Below the pieces are notes generated by a model that saw nothing but the letters and a program-made list of their open reading frames with translations, was not told where the DNA came from and did no database searches. A stretch of 64,000 nucleotides of DNA from Yamagishiella unicocca (lineage: Eukaryota > Chlorophyta > Chlorophyceae > Chlamydomonadales > Volvocaceae): the NCBI GenBank assembly GCA_003116995.1, contig BDSL01000004.1, forward strand, positions 992,001-1,056,000, written 5' to 3'. A program made the translations under genes and the position numbers. Below, piece by piece: positions 48,281-61,400 of the stretch; position 1 is the stretch's first letter; each line of letters starts with the position of its first letter.

Positions 48281-51200
48281 ATGGAAGAGTCAGTGGAGGC
48301 TCTGCGGCGGCTGGCAGAGCAATGCGTCAGCTCAGACGGCAAGCTGGACGTTCAGAAGGCAACAACTCACGGCTTACTGTTGTTGCTTCAGCTAAAGGAG
48401 GACAGCCGGAAGCTTGCTTTCAAGGCTGAAGATCAGCGTGAGGAGACTAGCAAGTTCAAGACTCGGCTAGAGCAGGCCCACCTGCAGCTTCAAAACCTGC
48501 TGTATGAGAAGGAATATTACGAGAAGGAGATTCATGAGTGCCAAAACTTTCGGTTCAAGCATCCGGATAGCGCCATCGGCTTGGTGCCAGCAGAGCAGTT
48601 TCTACAGTCCGCCAGCCCTGAGGCGCAAATCCGAATAGGTGACGATCCACATAAACTCATGCTTGAGCGCCTTCGTGACGAGCTTGCACAGCGTAAGGCA
48701 ATGGTGGCCAAACTCGAGGAGTTGCGGAAGGCAAAAGCGGCAACGCGACAGGAGGTGGACAAGCGTAAGCGCACGCTTGACGACCTTCAACAGCAGCTTC
48801 AAGGCCTGGAGGATACCGCCAAGCCGCTGCAGACAATTCTTGCTCCGCACCTATCCCTACGTGGCTTCGCGCGCAGCGCCGACCTCCTGCCACTACCGCT
48901 GTACATTGTCTACTCGCAGCTGGCAGCTGTGCGTGAGGCCCTTGGGCTACCCATCCGCGTCGCCATCCTTGGTTCGTCGGTGGAAGCAGAGAGCTTTGCA
49001 AAATCCCAAACTCTTGATCCTGCTGACGCCGCCATTGACGGCGCCCAGCAAGCTGCTGGCGGCACGGGCACTGGGCTAGCAGCAGAGCCAACCCCCAAGC
49101 AACCTCGACTGTCGCCCGCGCCCCCGTACACGCTTGGGCTTTCAGCAGGCGCCCAGGCCTCGGCAACTTCTTCGTCAGGTGACGATCTGTACAAAGTTCA
49201 CCCGCTCAGCGTGCTGTTGGAGGTGCAGAGGGAGAACAATGGCCGCCTACAGACGATTATCAGCGTCAAGTTCCAGTTTATGGTCAACTTGAAGCTCGTA
49301 ACGGCCCACAGCGAGGTGCGCGACGACAACGTGCTGCTGGCAGCACTTTTCCCTGGCGACGACGGCTCTGCCGTTGCATACGAAAGCTTGGCGCAGCTGC
49401 AGGGAGGCACATTCAAGTACGACACGTCTCGACCGGCGAAACCGTACAGGTAAGCTTGGCAGGGGCTTGCGTCCGTGAAGGATGGGGAGTTGCCTGCGCT
49501 CACAGTCCTGGGATTCCTTGAAGGTCTCAACGGCACACACGCTTGTGACTAGAGGGGAAGCGTGCCTGTCCTGGCGTTATGCAAAGCTACTCCGGTTGCT
49601 GGAGATGTCCCTCCAGGAAGTGATGTTCCCAGGTTTGCCTGCAAGGGTATCAAAAAACGCTGTGCTGAGCGTGCCCCTTTGCACCGATCACTACGAAAGG
49701 CACTCGACGGTGATTTCCATTGTCCTTAAAAACGTGCGCATGTTACCTCTTTTCCGCTCAGGTGGTGCCAACACTTGGCCGGGCTGGACTTTGCACCGCC
49801 GCTGCCGCTAGCGACGCAGCTGCAAGGCGGCCAGGGGAACGCAGAAGCCAGTGCGGCCGTACTGGAAGGACTGGAGTCTTATCGTCGGCAGCAGCGCGTC
49901 ATCCATGTCATTGAGCGCCTACGCGCTGTGAAGACGGGGGATGAGGCCCTGAAGTGAGTCGCGTCCTGCGGGTGAGCGGGGCAGGGTGGGAGTGGGCAGT
50001 AGGGCACGGGTAGGTGCCGAAAGCAAACCTTAGGTGTTTGACGGCGTCATTATCCAGGCACCGCAAGAGCCCTTGGCCATGGCTTGGTTTGTGAATGCGA
50101 GAGGCTATGCGCCCAAGATGACATCAGGTTTCGGTGAGGTAGGGGTGCGTGTCTTGAGCCGTTTAACTAATTGGCTAGGATGTCGCCCTTCGAATAGGGA
50201 CAGCGTGTTGCTTTTTCGGGCCTCCCCAAGATGACAGCGTAGGGTGTGTCACGACGTGCTCAGCGGTTCCTTTATACGTGAGGAGATTATGAATGCCGAG
50301 AGGGGTGTAGGTTGAACTCTAGGCGGCTATTGTTGTGCTGAGGGCGGCATGGTCTTTGTTTGGCCGTCCGACTTCATTCGGTTTCCCTGTCTCTGTCGAC
50401 GCTGGTCATCGAATATGTGATGCATTGGGCTTGGTATCCCGAATGCAAATATCGCAGCTGTAACCGTTGACAAGTCATTGCAAAGGGTGTCGTTTCGAAA
50501 TGCACGTGCTACCGTCCGCTTCCTGCCTGTAGGAAGATCCTGGCTGCCCTGGATAAAGCCCCCAACCCGCCCAACTTAGCTCGTTACCCCAAGCTACCAG
50601 CGACGGCTATCGTCAGCGTGGAGGAAATCAAGACGTTGGCACCAGCGGCAGTAGGCGCAGCAAGTGGCGCTGCAGGCAAGGGCAAAGACAGCAATGCGAA
50701 GGCTGCCACTTTGAGCAGCCGGCCGGCGACCGCCAGTGGCCAGGCTGCCAGCGGTGGTGCGTCTGGGGTACAGCAGCAGCTCGCGTCGGCACTGCCGGCG
50801 CATATGCGCACGGAAGCGGCCGCGGAGGATGGCGAGGTGGTCCGGCGCGGAAGCCGGCCCGCCTCGCCCGGTCGAGGTACGCGAGCAAGGGGTCGTGGCC
50901 GGACGAGCTTGAATAGTCCTGCATCAAACTAGGGTCGCAATATGCAACAGGCAGGTGCTTTGTCGCTGCGTTCGTCTCCTTGGATGCCTGCTGCAATGTT
51001 GTCAAGTTATGTCATTTGGGGAATCCTCAGTTACTGCAACAAGCGTTGCGTGTTTTCCCGCCCGGTGTACCATACGCAGAAGGTACAGGAACGCCCGGCC
51101 CTGACGGCATTGCCCCTGAGGCTGCAGCTGACGGCATCGCTCCCACCAACGCGTCCAGCCGTTCTGGCCCCATGTCGGCTGGTGGCCGGACCACTGCCAC

Positions 51201-52065
51201 CACTGTCGGGGAGCCCATGGAGGATGGTGAGGCCGCAGAGGAGGGCGAGGCGCGCGGGACCGACCACGAGGATGGAGAGGACGGGGAGGCAGACGACGAA
51301 GGCGTAGCCGCAGCCGATGAGCTCATCGCCAGGTACCTCCTCACAGACATCCTTGCAGCAGAGGGCGGCACAAGCGGGGTAGCGCCCGGCAGTGACGCCC
51401 GCGTGGTGGCCGCGACAGCGACTCCGAAGCCGGTATCACGCCTGTATCGTATCGTACTGAGGCTCAAGAACCTGGAATGCGAAGTGCTAGCGCGGCTATT
51501 CCTCGAGTACCCGGTGCGGCCGCCCCTGCTGCTCGTCAAGGGTGTGCGTGAGGCGGCGCGTGATCGGCGGGGACAGCCGCGGGCTGTTGAGGACGTCAAC
51601 CTGGTGGCGTGGCTGGAGGCTGAGGTAGGCAAGGAGGAGGGCAGGCACTTGTTTCCCTGATTAAAGTTAGATTTTTTAATGTGGGCACTTGCTGCGGCTG
51701 TTTGGAAGGCAGCGTATGACCTTACGGGGCTGACTTCAAGCTGCAGATTTCCGTGAAATATTTGTCATCTCTGGTTCCAGCTGACCTGAAGTTGCCCTTC
51801 CACTCCCCTGCAGGCGAATTCCGTGGCGCTGTCGTACGTGCCGCAGGACGCGCCCAACTACACGCTGCTCTACCAGCTGCTGCACCTGCGACTGGCCTTT
51901 GACGAGTTCGTCGCAGTGTATCCCACCGAGAACGGCGGCACCGCTGGCGGCGAGGACCTGATGACGCTGCTGGCCAGCAAGCAGCGTATGCGCGGGCGGG
52001 ACCGTCGTGTGGTCCTACCAGTGCTGCCGGAGGCGTCGGCGCCGGAGGCTATGGATACCCGGTAG
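48281..52065 (+). CDS. THOC5: THO complex subunit 5 (THOC5), mRNP assembly and mRNA export
   Basis: Exons 48281-49449, 49762-49953, 50533-50876, 51080-51624 and 51814-52065 fit in phase, giving 833 residues. The N-terminal third is helical coiled coil with the family's best-known stretch, LQNLLYEKEYYEKEIHECQN followed by FRFKHPD, and LRDELAQRKAMVAKLEELRK. A middle globular part includes SLRGFARSADLLPLPLYIVY, VHPLSVLLEVQREN and the RWCQHLAGLDFAPP junction. The C-terminal part (SRLYRIVLRLKNLECEVLAR, ANSVALSYVPQDAPNYTLLY) matches the end of THOC5 proteins. Two low-complexity acidic and Ala/Gly inserts (about 570-640 and 650-700) explain why it is longer than human THOC5 (683 aa). THOC5 works in the nuclear THO/TREX complex that couples transcription to export. 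The splice between exons 3 and 4 is the least certain. TGTAA at 52376-52380 is the polyadenylation signal. Confidence 0.85.
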
Positions 52066-52375
52066 AACATCTGCGTTAGCAGTCCATGCGACGATTTGTA
52101 TTTTCGACGAATGCGCTGTGGGCTGGCAGTTGTCTCGGCATGCGTGCTGGTCTTTTATGGCAGTCTTTGGCGTGCTCAGGTCTTACGGGCATGCCTCGTG
52201 GCCGAGGGTTATTGTCGTTTGGTACTGTATCCGTCCGCGCCCGTGTCTGATGACGTGACTTGTCAGTACATCGCTCAAGGGATACTGCCTTGACGCGTTC
52301 TCTATACGAAACACCTCACGAGGACACACACCTCTCGTGGTTGAATGCTGGGGCGAGCCAATAGGTCCGGGCTAA

Positions 52376-52380
52376 TGTAA
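52376..52380 (+). terminator. TGTAA polyadenylation signal of THOC5
   Basis: TGTAA lies about 310 bases after the THOC5 TAG (52063-52065). TTACA words for the convergent desaturase lie at 52456-52460 and 52788-52792, so the two 3' UTRs meet or overlap in 52066-52861; no other gene is seen there. Confidence 0.6.
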
Positions 52381-52861
52381 TTGGGGCAGGCAGTGAGGCG
52401 AACGTGGCGTCTTTTTCCCGAAACGTTGCCCTGAGCGGGCACTGCACAACTCCGCTTACAGTTGCAGCCAACATAATGGATCACTCGCAAAACTCCTCTC
52501 GAAAATAAAAGCAACTCGGTGTGCGATGCATGCCGCTCTTCAGGGCAATAGTCCAGACGCGCGGTTCCACGAAAAGTAACTCTCTCAATCTTGCGTGCGT
52601 GAAACGCAACAACGGAAAGCAAAGATAGCAAACACAGCCCAGATCCACCTCCTCCGTGCCACTCTCTCCTCCTGCGTGCCTCTCTACTCACTCATGACGC
52701 TGAGTTGGGTTCGTCTAGACATAGCAGCCTGGAACGACACTCGACCTCTGGCCTCGTATAACTAGGCAAAGTTCAACAGCATGCAACTTACAAACGAGTG
52801 TATCAAACGTTCCCGAACTAGTTATACTTTTCAGTGCCGACCTGCGGGATTCCTCTCATAC

Positions 52862-55080
52862 TCACGACGCTGCGGGCTGCAATGGCGTGCCATGGGTTAC
52901 CGCGCCCGTCTTCTTTGCTGGCTGTAATCTGTGCCGCAGCAGAGCTACCCACTCCTCGTGTGTGCGTCCGCACTGCTTGGGGCCGCATGGCACGATGTGC
53001 GAAGCTAGCTTGTCCAATTGCCCTGTGAAGACCATCACGCCAACATCGAAGAAGCCAATGTCGCGGAACACCAGCCCTGCGAGCGGGAAAATGGAGTGGC
53101 GAGCTATCATCACTGTTTGGCTGAAACGACGCTAAGAGCTGTTCATGGGGTGGACAGGCCGTAACGACAAAAGTGTCGCAAAGGTCTGGAGCCCACTGTA
53201 ACGATTACAACAACAAAGCCAGGGCGCGCACTAGCCCATCCTCACCATCGTTTTCATCATGGGCTGCCAGCGTGTCAATGAATCTCTGTGGTAGCTCTGA
53301 CCAGTGAAGACGAGAATTCAGGTGGTGAATAATGTGGTATCCATCGTTGTAGGTACGGCGGTTGTCGGGACACGCGACGCAGTTGTACGTGCTGCGAGGG
53401 CATGGGAATTGGGTGTTCCGCCCTTCACGCCGCGTCATCAGCGCAAGCATGGTGCCCAAGTAGCTGCAACGCGCGCCGGCAAGCACAATCACGATAGCCC
53501 GCACGCTGCTCAGATGAGGCGCAGGCACGCATTCCCGCCAGCGCATTTGCGCGATCATCCCTATCTCTTCACGCGCGCAACAACGCCCTTCCGTGCTCCG
53601 ACCGAGCCCCGCCCAGTCGACTGCGCGAACGTCACCGCCGCACAGACCTGCGATAGCTGTTTCGCGGATCGTCGGGATCCACGAAGATGTGCTGGCTCCA
53701 GTTACCGAACATGAGAGCAAATGTGGACACAAAAAATGGCACCACTAGCGCCCACAGCGTGGCGACGGGGTTGAAGCGCCAGAGCCCCGCTATGGCTACC
53801 CAGTACAAGACGGCGCAGGTGGCACAGACTGCGGCCTGACCGTGACGGCCCTTTCTTGCTGCATATGCCGGCAGCTCAATCCAGGTGCACAGCCAGAAGC
53901 GGACCCAATACCTGTCCGGCCACCAAAATTAGGGTCCCGCAGCCAGGAGGTGTGTACATCGGAAAGTTAAGCACCGAAGGGGGAGGACACAGGGAATCTA
54001 CCATATGAATGGTGTCATAGTGCACATGTGCAGGGATCATGCACGCTAACGGGACAACAGCGCAAGGGCTGAAGCATCAGTTCACACAGGATCGAACGCT
54101 GGCTGCATAACGGTATGGACCCACATCACTAGGCGAAGTATCCAAAGTTCAAAGCAGGCACAGTGGCAGGAGGAGAGAGGGTGCTTAATTTTTGCTAATT
54201 CTGCCCGCCTACCTGGCAAAGTAACGCAGAGAATCCCGCCGCACAGCCTCTGTGGAGGTCAGATCACAGGGACTTGCATTATCCTCCTGCAACGAGACCG
54301 GGTGAGGGCGTTTGACAACACAGCACCCCGCCAAACACTAGCCAAGCAGCTAAATTAGGGATAAGACGTATATCCTACAGGCGCCAACCCATGAGATCCC
54401 GGCTCAACAAGTTATACATCATGTGTGCGACCTACCACATGATGCATGACGACATGGTGTAACCGATAGAACCCGCAGGGAACACCGTACAAGTTGCACA
54501 AGAAGTAAGGAATGATGAGGTTCAGGGCTCCGTACTCTGCAAAGAGCCATCAAACGATGCGTTAGACATGATGCTTGCAATCCCGTTTGCAGCTGAGGGG
54601 ATACGTAAAGGCGCGTCCCACTGCGTACACTAGGCCACGCTTGACCCGACATTACACCCGTCCCTGAAGGCCACACACCATTGCAGATGCATGACACGCG
54701 CCTGCCCGCATAATCCACTTCCCCCGTCCCGTTGTCTCACCTCGCTTAAAGAGCGTCCTATGCTCAGTGAAATGCAGAGTGAGCATGTACCGCTGAAGGA
54801 AGAGCGCGTAGTTGAGGGCAAAATACAGCACGCCAATCCAATGGCTACGATTGAAAATGAACAACAGCACCACAGCTGGCACGACCAGCAGAAGCTGGTT
54901 GCATAGCAAATGCAAGATTGGCTCGTCGCGAGGGTCCTGGAGTAGGGCGCGTAACGGAGTGACCACGCTGGATGGCATCTTTATGAGGTATTCTGCTCTT
55001 GTGATTTCCGCGTCGCGCCGTGCGAGGTCCACCGGGTCTCCATGGTTGAGCATTCTCTGTCGGCCAGCCTTTAAAGTCAT
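52862..55080 (-). CDS. Membrane fatty acid desaturase with three histidine boxes
   Basis: Exons (descending) 55080-54741, 54536-54436, 54286-54213, 53911-53648, 53391-53246 and 53112-52862 fit in phase, giving 391 residues. Box 1 is HFTEH (103-107), box 2 HHVVMHH (140-146), box 3 HIIHH (279-283), the di-iron ligands of membrane desaturases. An extra histidine in NWSQHIFVDPDDP (H246) is also typical. Hydrophobic pairs lie before box 1 (LLLVVPAVVLLFIF, IGVLYFALNYALFL) and between boxes 2 and 3 (CAVLYWVAIAGL, LVVPFFVSTFALMF). There is no cytochrome b5 domain and no obvious transit peptide, so it is not a front-end desaturase of the fused type. Substrate and regiospecificity cannot be told. A TATAAAAT-like word on the minus strand lies about 40 bases upstream of the ATG. 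Confidence 0.88.
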
Positions 55081-55436
55081 AACGCTAGCCCTACCTCAAT
55101 AATTTTCGAAACCTTTAATATTTTATAACAAAGGATTGGCAAGGAAAAAAGGCTGGACAGCGGGAGGCTTTGATCCCACACTTGTTTAATGCATTCCCCT
55201 TGTTTAAGGGGCGTATATTATTTACAGGTCGACACCACGGCCTGTGGTAGAGTTTCTATGCGTCCTTGAGTAGGCTCTCACCCCGTATGACCCGGATTGG
55301 ATCCTATTGAATCCAAGCGACTGGCTTTGCAAAAGACGTGCACCATCCTCCTGCACGTCATATAATTACTTCGGATAGTTGCTTATCTTACAAAACAGGG
55401 ACGAGCCTGCAGGAAAACCAGTATGCGGGAGAAAGG
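55081..55436. promoter_or_regulatory. Shared 5' region of the divergent desaturase and giant-protein genes
   Basis: The start codons are 356 bases apart. An AT-rich word (TTTAATATTTTATAACAAAG) sits at about 55113-55132 and reads TATAAAAT on the minus strand. No coding exon seen. Confidence 0.45.
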
Positions 55437-58400
55437 ATGAAGAGCGGCCTGGCGCAGCTGCTTGAAGAAAAATACAGGTTCACAGTCGAAACTCAAGGCC
55501 TTTCGTACAGTTCAAAGCTTAAAAATGTTGCTGCTCGGGATGAGGACACGGCATGGACGGATGACGATGACAGTGACCGTGAGCATGCAAGGTGCGTTCA
55601 GTCGCGACGCAAGTTAAGAATTTGCACAAGTTGACTGGTGCAATCTTTGAAATCAGCAAGCTTCCTTGTGGTGCAGCAATAAAAGGAGTCCTCCCCTGGC
55701 ACAGCGAATGGCGACGGAGCTTACACGAGCGCTTCAAGAGGTATGTATTGAACCTGTCTACAGAACAACATTGCTGACAGTCATGTGAGAAGCTTATGCG
55801 CAACTCTATCCGTTTACGTTCCAACTAGGGTGGAACACGGGGCTTCACCGACGACGCGTTGGAGCGTGTGCTGGCTGGGTCCTTGCAGAGCGGTTCCGAT
55901 GCCGCCGGCTACGATGTAGCTAAAGACTACATCAAACAGGTGCTGTTCGCAACCGCGCTGTGACCTGTGTTCGTGCTGCGCTGCGGGATTTGCGGGTGCC
56001 TCACTCGTAAAAGCACCATTGCCGACGATGGTGCCCCCTGAACAGGTTTTTGGTCAGCTCTATGGCCACGATATTAACACCAGCACCCCGGGTGATTCTG
56101 GCGCTGATGCCAAAGGCCCGACTGCTGCGGAAGCGCATGCCCCACCTGGCAAGCCAGCAGCAGCCAGAGGAATAGCGGGGTACACGAGCTTCTCAACGGA
56201 CTCTTCAGATGCCGGCAGGCCAGCGGCTTACTGGGCAGGTTTTCAAGCCGCGACACAGCAAGCACTTGCACAACCAACGTTGCAACCAGGGGCTCCTGGG
56301 CTCATGCCGCCGCCATGGACAGCTGCTGGCGCTCGCAGCTCCGCAGCAGCGGCTGGGGCGGCAGGCACTTCACTGGGCGGCGCTGACGACGAGGTGGAGC
56401 GCCCACGGCTGCGGCCGCACCATGGCCGCATCAAAGAGCAACTTGACTTGCTGCAGAACGCTGATCAGTTGGCCGCCATCATCTCCGTCGCCACAACAGC
56501 AGCCACTACCGCAGCAGCAGCAGCCGTGAAGCACAGCATGCAGACGCCCCCGCCACTACCGCCTGGAGCGTACGCACGCATGCACGCTGCAGGGCATGCC
56601 ATGCATGGCTTCAATATCGCGGCTACGGGCTGGGGTCCGCCTCCGCAGCCAATGCCAGGGGCGGCAAGGGCGCCGGGGCACACGGATGCAATCGGGGACG
56701 ACAGCCCAGACCCGCAGCCGCAGCAACGACAAGGTACCTTGGTTTCGCCGCATCGGCGGTCCACTCCCATGGTCATGATGCCGCGCCAGCAAGCGGGTGT
56801 CAGCGCAGGCGGCTCGGCTGGGGCCGCGGTGCATCCGCATGGTGCCCAAGGCGACCATGTGGGTCAGGCACTTTCCGATAGCGAGGCACAGTCGCGACAG
56901 CGGCGTCGGCAAGAGCAACCATTGATGCAGCTACTGGCTACACCTCTTGGCCTCCAGCCGGGGGTCACAGCTGATGGCAGTGCCGTGGGCAGTGGGGGCA
57001 TAGGCCCCAGCGGCGGTGACAGCGGTGCAAGCAGCAGCAATATGCGGGTAGTGCGTTTGGGAGCGCCGCGGGTAACAGCAAGGACACCAACACCAGTTAG
57101 ACAGCCATCTGAACGTCGATTCCAACACGAGCGCCAGGAGCAGAGGGATAAGACACCTTCCCCGCGCGGGAATGCCGCGTCAGGAGCTGGCAGTCGGCTG
57201 CAGGGTGACACACATGCGGCGTATCCAGCACCCATGCATGCCCATCCCACACCCGCGTTCGCCGCAGTCGGCCCTCACCATCAGCAGCCACCGACGCTGG
57301 CTGAGCAGCATCGAGTCGTTGCGGGGCAGGTGCCGGCTGAGGGCTTTTACGTCACTGGGGGCGAGTCCATTTTCGTGCGGGCTGGGGCAGGAGGCGCTGT
57401 TGCGGGGCCTGGGCGCGACGCGGGTGCAGCGGTGGGCTCGGAGGCAGCACAGCCCCGGCGCAGTACGTTGCCGGGCGACGTGCAGGACGCCATCCGGACA
57501 ACACTGGCCTTCATCGCCGACCCAGATGGCGCACGCGCACAGCAGCCACACCAGCCGCTCTCATGGGCAGCTATGGCGGATGTGGAGGAGCGCAAGGAGG
57601 CGCAGAGGTGCGGATGGGTTGGGTCTGGGCAGGGGGCACGCTGTGGGCGGAAGCGACTTGGCATGCGTTGTTCGTGCTAGCTCTCGTTGCTTTAGGTACG
57701 CAGTGTGGTGGCGTTTAGGATTCATGGATGTCCATATGGCCTCTGTCCCACGTGCTGGGGCTCAGCAGTATGGTGCGTGATGGCATTTGGGTGTTTTCGC
57801 CTCCTGCATTTCTTATATCATTGTGCCAGAACACCGTGCATGCAAAAGCCAAGAGCTAGCTCCTCAACCGCTTAACAGGGAGGCGGATGAGCTGCTGGGG
57901 GGCGCCTTTGATTACGCTGCCGTTAAGCGCGATTTAGAGCGGGCTAAAAGGGCATCCCGGCTGCTGCAGCAAGGGCCGGGTCCTAGTAGCGGTGCCTCTG
58001 GAGCAGCGGCCACGCAAGCCATGCCAGCAGTCCTACCTCGATTCGCCGGTGGCCGTGGCGAACGCACACGGGCTGCTGCTGGCGCCGCTGCGACATCGGG
58101 CACATCCACAACACCCCGGAAAGGCGCAACGCCACGCGGTGATTTCGCCGGGTTGTTGCCTCCGCCTCACTCGGTTTGGGATGTGGACGAGGCGTGGCTT
58201 GACTTGGACGAGTTCACCAAGGTACGGCTCGGGCCGAATAACTGGGGTCGCTCCGCTCCATAGTTGAGCTAGTGAACTGGCCGCGCCGCTTCGTGCCCGT
58301 TAACGAGGTCGCAAGGACCACTACTACCTCTCCCGTACAGCCTTATGCACGGCGTGGCGTCCAAATATTCTGGCCCCTCGGGCAGGCGGTAGAAGCGGAG

Positions 58401-61400
58401 GTGGCGTACCGGGCTGCTGCCCCTGGCGCGGGCCCATCTCGCCGTGGTTCGCCCGGACCTAGGCCGTCGGTGCTCAGTGCAGCTGCCGGCACAGCCGGAC
58501 ACACGGGGCGGACGGAGCTGGCGCACACTTCCGATCAGCAGGCGGCGCTCAAGATGCAGGCACGGCGCGCGGCTGCTGCTGCCGGGCAATCTGGAGCCCG
58601 TACAGGTTCCCCGGTTAGCCCAGGGGTAGACCTGCCCAATGGGACAGGTGAGGATGTATATGTACTGGGCGTTAATTGCCTTCTACTAACCTTAAACTCA
58701 ATCTTTCGTCGACCAATTGTTGGCATCAGCCTCTGTGTGGACCCGGGAGCGTTTCCTAGTGTGCCGTATGTGCTATAAAACCCCAGAACTTCACTAGGTT
58801 CTTCACTAACTCGCCAGCAGTAGAGCGCCACATTGTATATTCTAGCTCCTGGAAACCATCGCCCCTCGAACGAACCCTAACTCAGCGCCCATCCGTTCCG
58901 CAGCACGGGGTGGAGCCCGCAAGCGTGCAGCCAGCCCCGGTCCGCGGGTCCCAGCCACTGCACCGGCGGCGGGCTCTTCGCCATCGCCCCAGCGCGCCAC
59001 TCGTAAAGTGCAGGCATCCGGAGCAGTGCGAATTGCATTTGGGCGGCGCGTTGGTGAACCGCCCAAAAACAACGAAACTGAAGCAACCAGGTAGGACGCT
59101 CTTGTGGTAGGGTGGTTAGCTGTGGTTAGTTGAAAGCCTCTGTCAACTTCTGCAGTACTACCGCTGCACTCCGATGCTTCGGCGTGGGGTGGTTCGGGTT
59201 CACAGCGCCACTCTTCCTGAGCTTGACCGTCCAGGCTGTGTTGCTGTGTGCCGTGACAGGGCTCGTAGCAGCAGCCCACCGGGAGGCAGCGGCTCGCCAG
59301 AGCGCGCCCGCATCCGCAAGCGGAAAGCCACCGCCGCCAGGGCCGGGGCCACGGCTACAGGTGGTGCCAGCACCTCCAGCGCAGACGACGCGATGCACCA
59401 GGTGCTCAGCGCTCTAGCGTCCGCCTTGATGTCAGAAGAGGACGACGACTACGGTGAAGACGACAGGGAGCAGAATGGGGTTGATGCTATGGCGGCGCCG
59501 CCCGCCGGCGCTGGTGGCGCAGCGGAACCGGAGGCACGCGCGGCGCCGCTTGTCCACGCCTCCAGGGAGGAGGCCGTGTTTGCTCAGCCTTTCACAGCTG
59601 TCTTGGAAGGGCACGCCGGCTCGGGTTACCCTACTACGCAACCACAACAACCTGCAGCCATGCCTGTCGCCGCAATCCCTGCACTCCGCGTGCAAGCACG
59701 GCACGCATTGGACGCCCCCGCGCCCCCAGATGGCTACCCCATCGCGCCGTTCACAGCTGTCGATACCGCGCCTGAGGAGCCCACAGCTGCTGCAGCCAGC
59801 GGCGAGGCACCGCCGTGGCTGCAGCCGGGCCACCAGCCGTGGCCCCTCACCGCCACTACAGCCCGACCACGCTTCCAGTACGTGGTGGACACGGCACATC
59901 CGCCCCTGACACGCTTACCCGCATGGGCAGCCGCGGCCGCGAAGACTGATGGCGCACCGGCAGCCTACGTAGCGGCTGTGGGCGGCGCGCCAACGGGCCT
60001 AGGATTCGGCACTCCCACGAGGCGGAGGCCCCAGCTCGCAGCTGCGTCTCCTTTCCCGGCGCCAATTGCAGCGGGCGCTGCTGCACCTGTCGGCCTCGGT
60101 GGAGCAGCCAGCGGAGCTGCTTCAAGCCAGCCGGCGGCGGACGGAACCGTTCTTGCGGGAACCAAGATCTCGTACGCTTATGCTCGGCATCAGCAGCAGC
60201 AGCTGGCATTGGCGGTGCCGGCAGACCTAGGCAGCCACACGCGCGTCCTGACGCCTGAGGCGGCGGCAGTGGCAATCGCGGCCGCAAGAGCGGGGACGAC
60301 CACACGGGGCAAACGAGCTCCCGACGCCACCCAGCAGTTGGAGCAGGCATTGCTGCAGGTGCGGCGCTGGCGTCTGTGGTGATTGGGGCGTTGTTGTAGT
60401 TGTGTGCCCTGTAGGCCGTGGCGCCCCCAACAGCCGACGAAGCGGCATTGGCAACGCATACATAGTCGTGCCTGCTATCGTAACCGTCACATGCTGCTCC
60501 TACCGTACCTGCTTCTGACCTTACTGGCCATGTCCTCGTGCCCCGCTGTAGGCTGTGGAGGACGAGGTAGTAGGCCGTTTGGCAGTGGTGCAACTAGCCG
60601 CCAGGGGTGGGCCCCTCAAGTCCCACTCCGAGGAGCCAGGTACGTGATATCTTTGTGGTAAAACGGCAATGGCGCACGGAGTTTGGTGGCGCTGCCGAAC
60701 CCGCCTATGTGCCTGCCCTCTGCCCTGCCTATAGGCTCGGTACTACCCCTGGTGGACATGGAGCTCTCGCGACGTCTCGTATGCGAAGTGCTTCGGGAGA
60801 ATCTGCGCAGCTTGTTGATCAGGCAGCAGCAGGAGGGGACTTTGGCAGATCAGGAGGGCGAGAAGGAGCTGACGCTGGAGCAGGTTGTTGCGGCGCTGGC
60901 AGCGGCGCCAGTGTTCCCGCTACGCGTGCAGCAGACCAACGACCATCCGCAGGCAGGGGCGTACACCTCCGAACAACCGGTATGGCAGCTGAACCCGCAA
61001 CCTCAGCAGCAGTTTGAGCGGCAGACCGACGAGCTGTTAGGGCAGGAGGGTGAGGAGCAGGAGCAGCTTGCGGAGGAGCTGACGGGCCTGGGCCAGCTTG
61101 TCGCCACAGAAGGCCTTGACGGCAACACCGGTGCGATAGCTGTGGGGACGGAAGGCTGGATGCAAGGAGAGCAGGCTGGCTGGCCTAGACAAGGCGAGCG
61201 AGGTGAAGCAGCCCTCGACGCTGAGGTTGCAGTTGGGTCTAGTGTTATGGCTGAGCAACTCACCGCGGACGCTGCCTTGGGGCCAGAAGACGACATGTAC
61301 AATTCAGGCGGGGCTTATGATGACGATGAACCAGAAGTGGCTCGTGCCCCATCTGGGTACAGCCGCCAGCCCTCCAGTGCCAGCCTGCACTCCGCAAAAC

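Noticed and set aside
58842..59279. 145-residue minus-strand frame within the giant gene
   Set aside because: Shadow of a plus-strand exon (58904-59090) whose splice phases fit on both sides.
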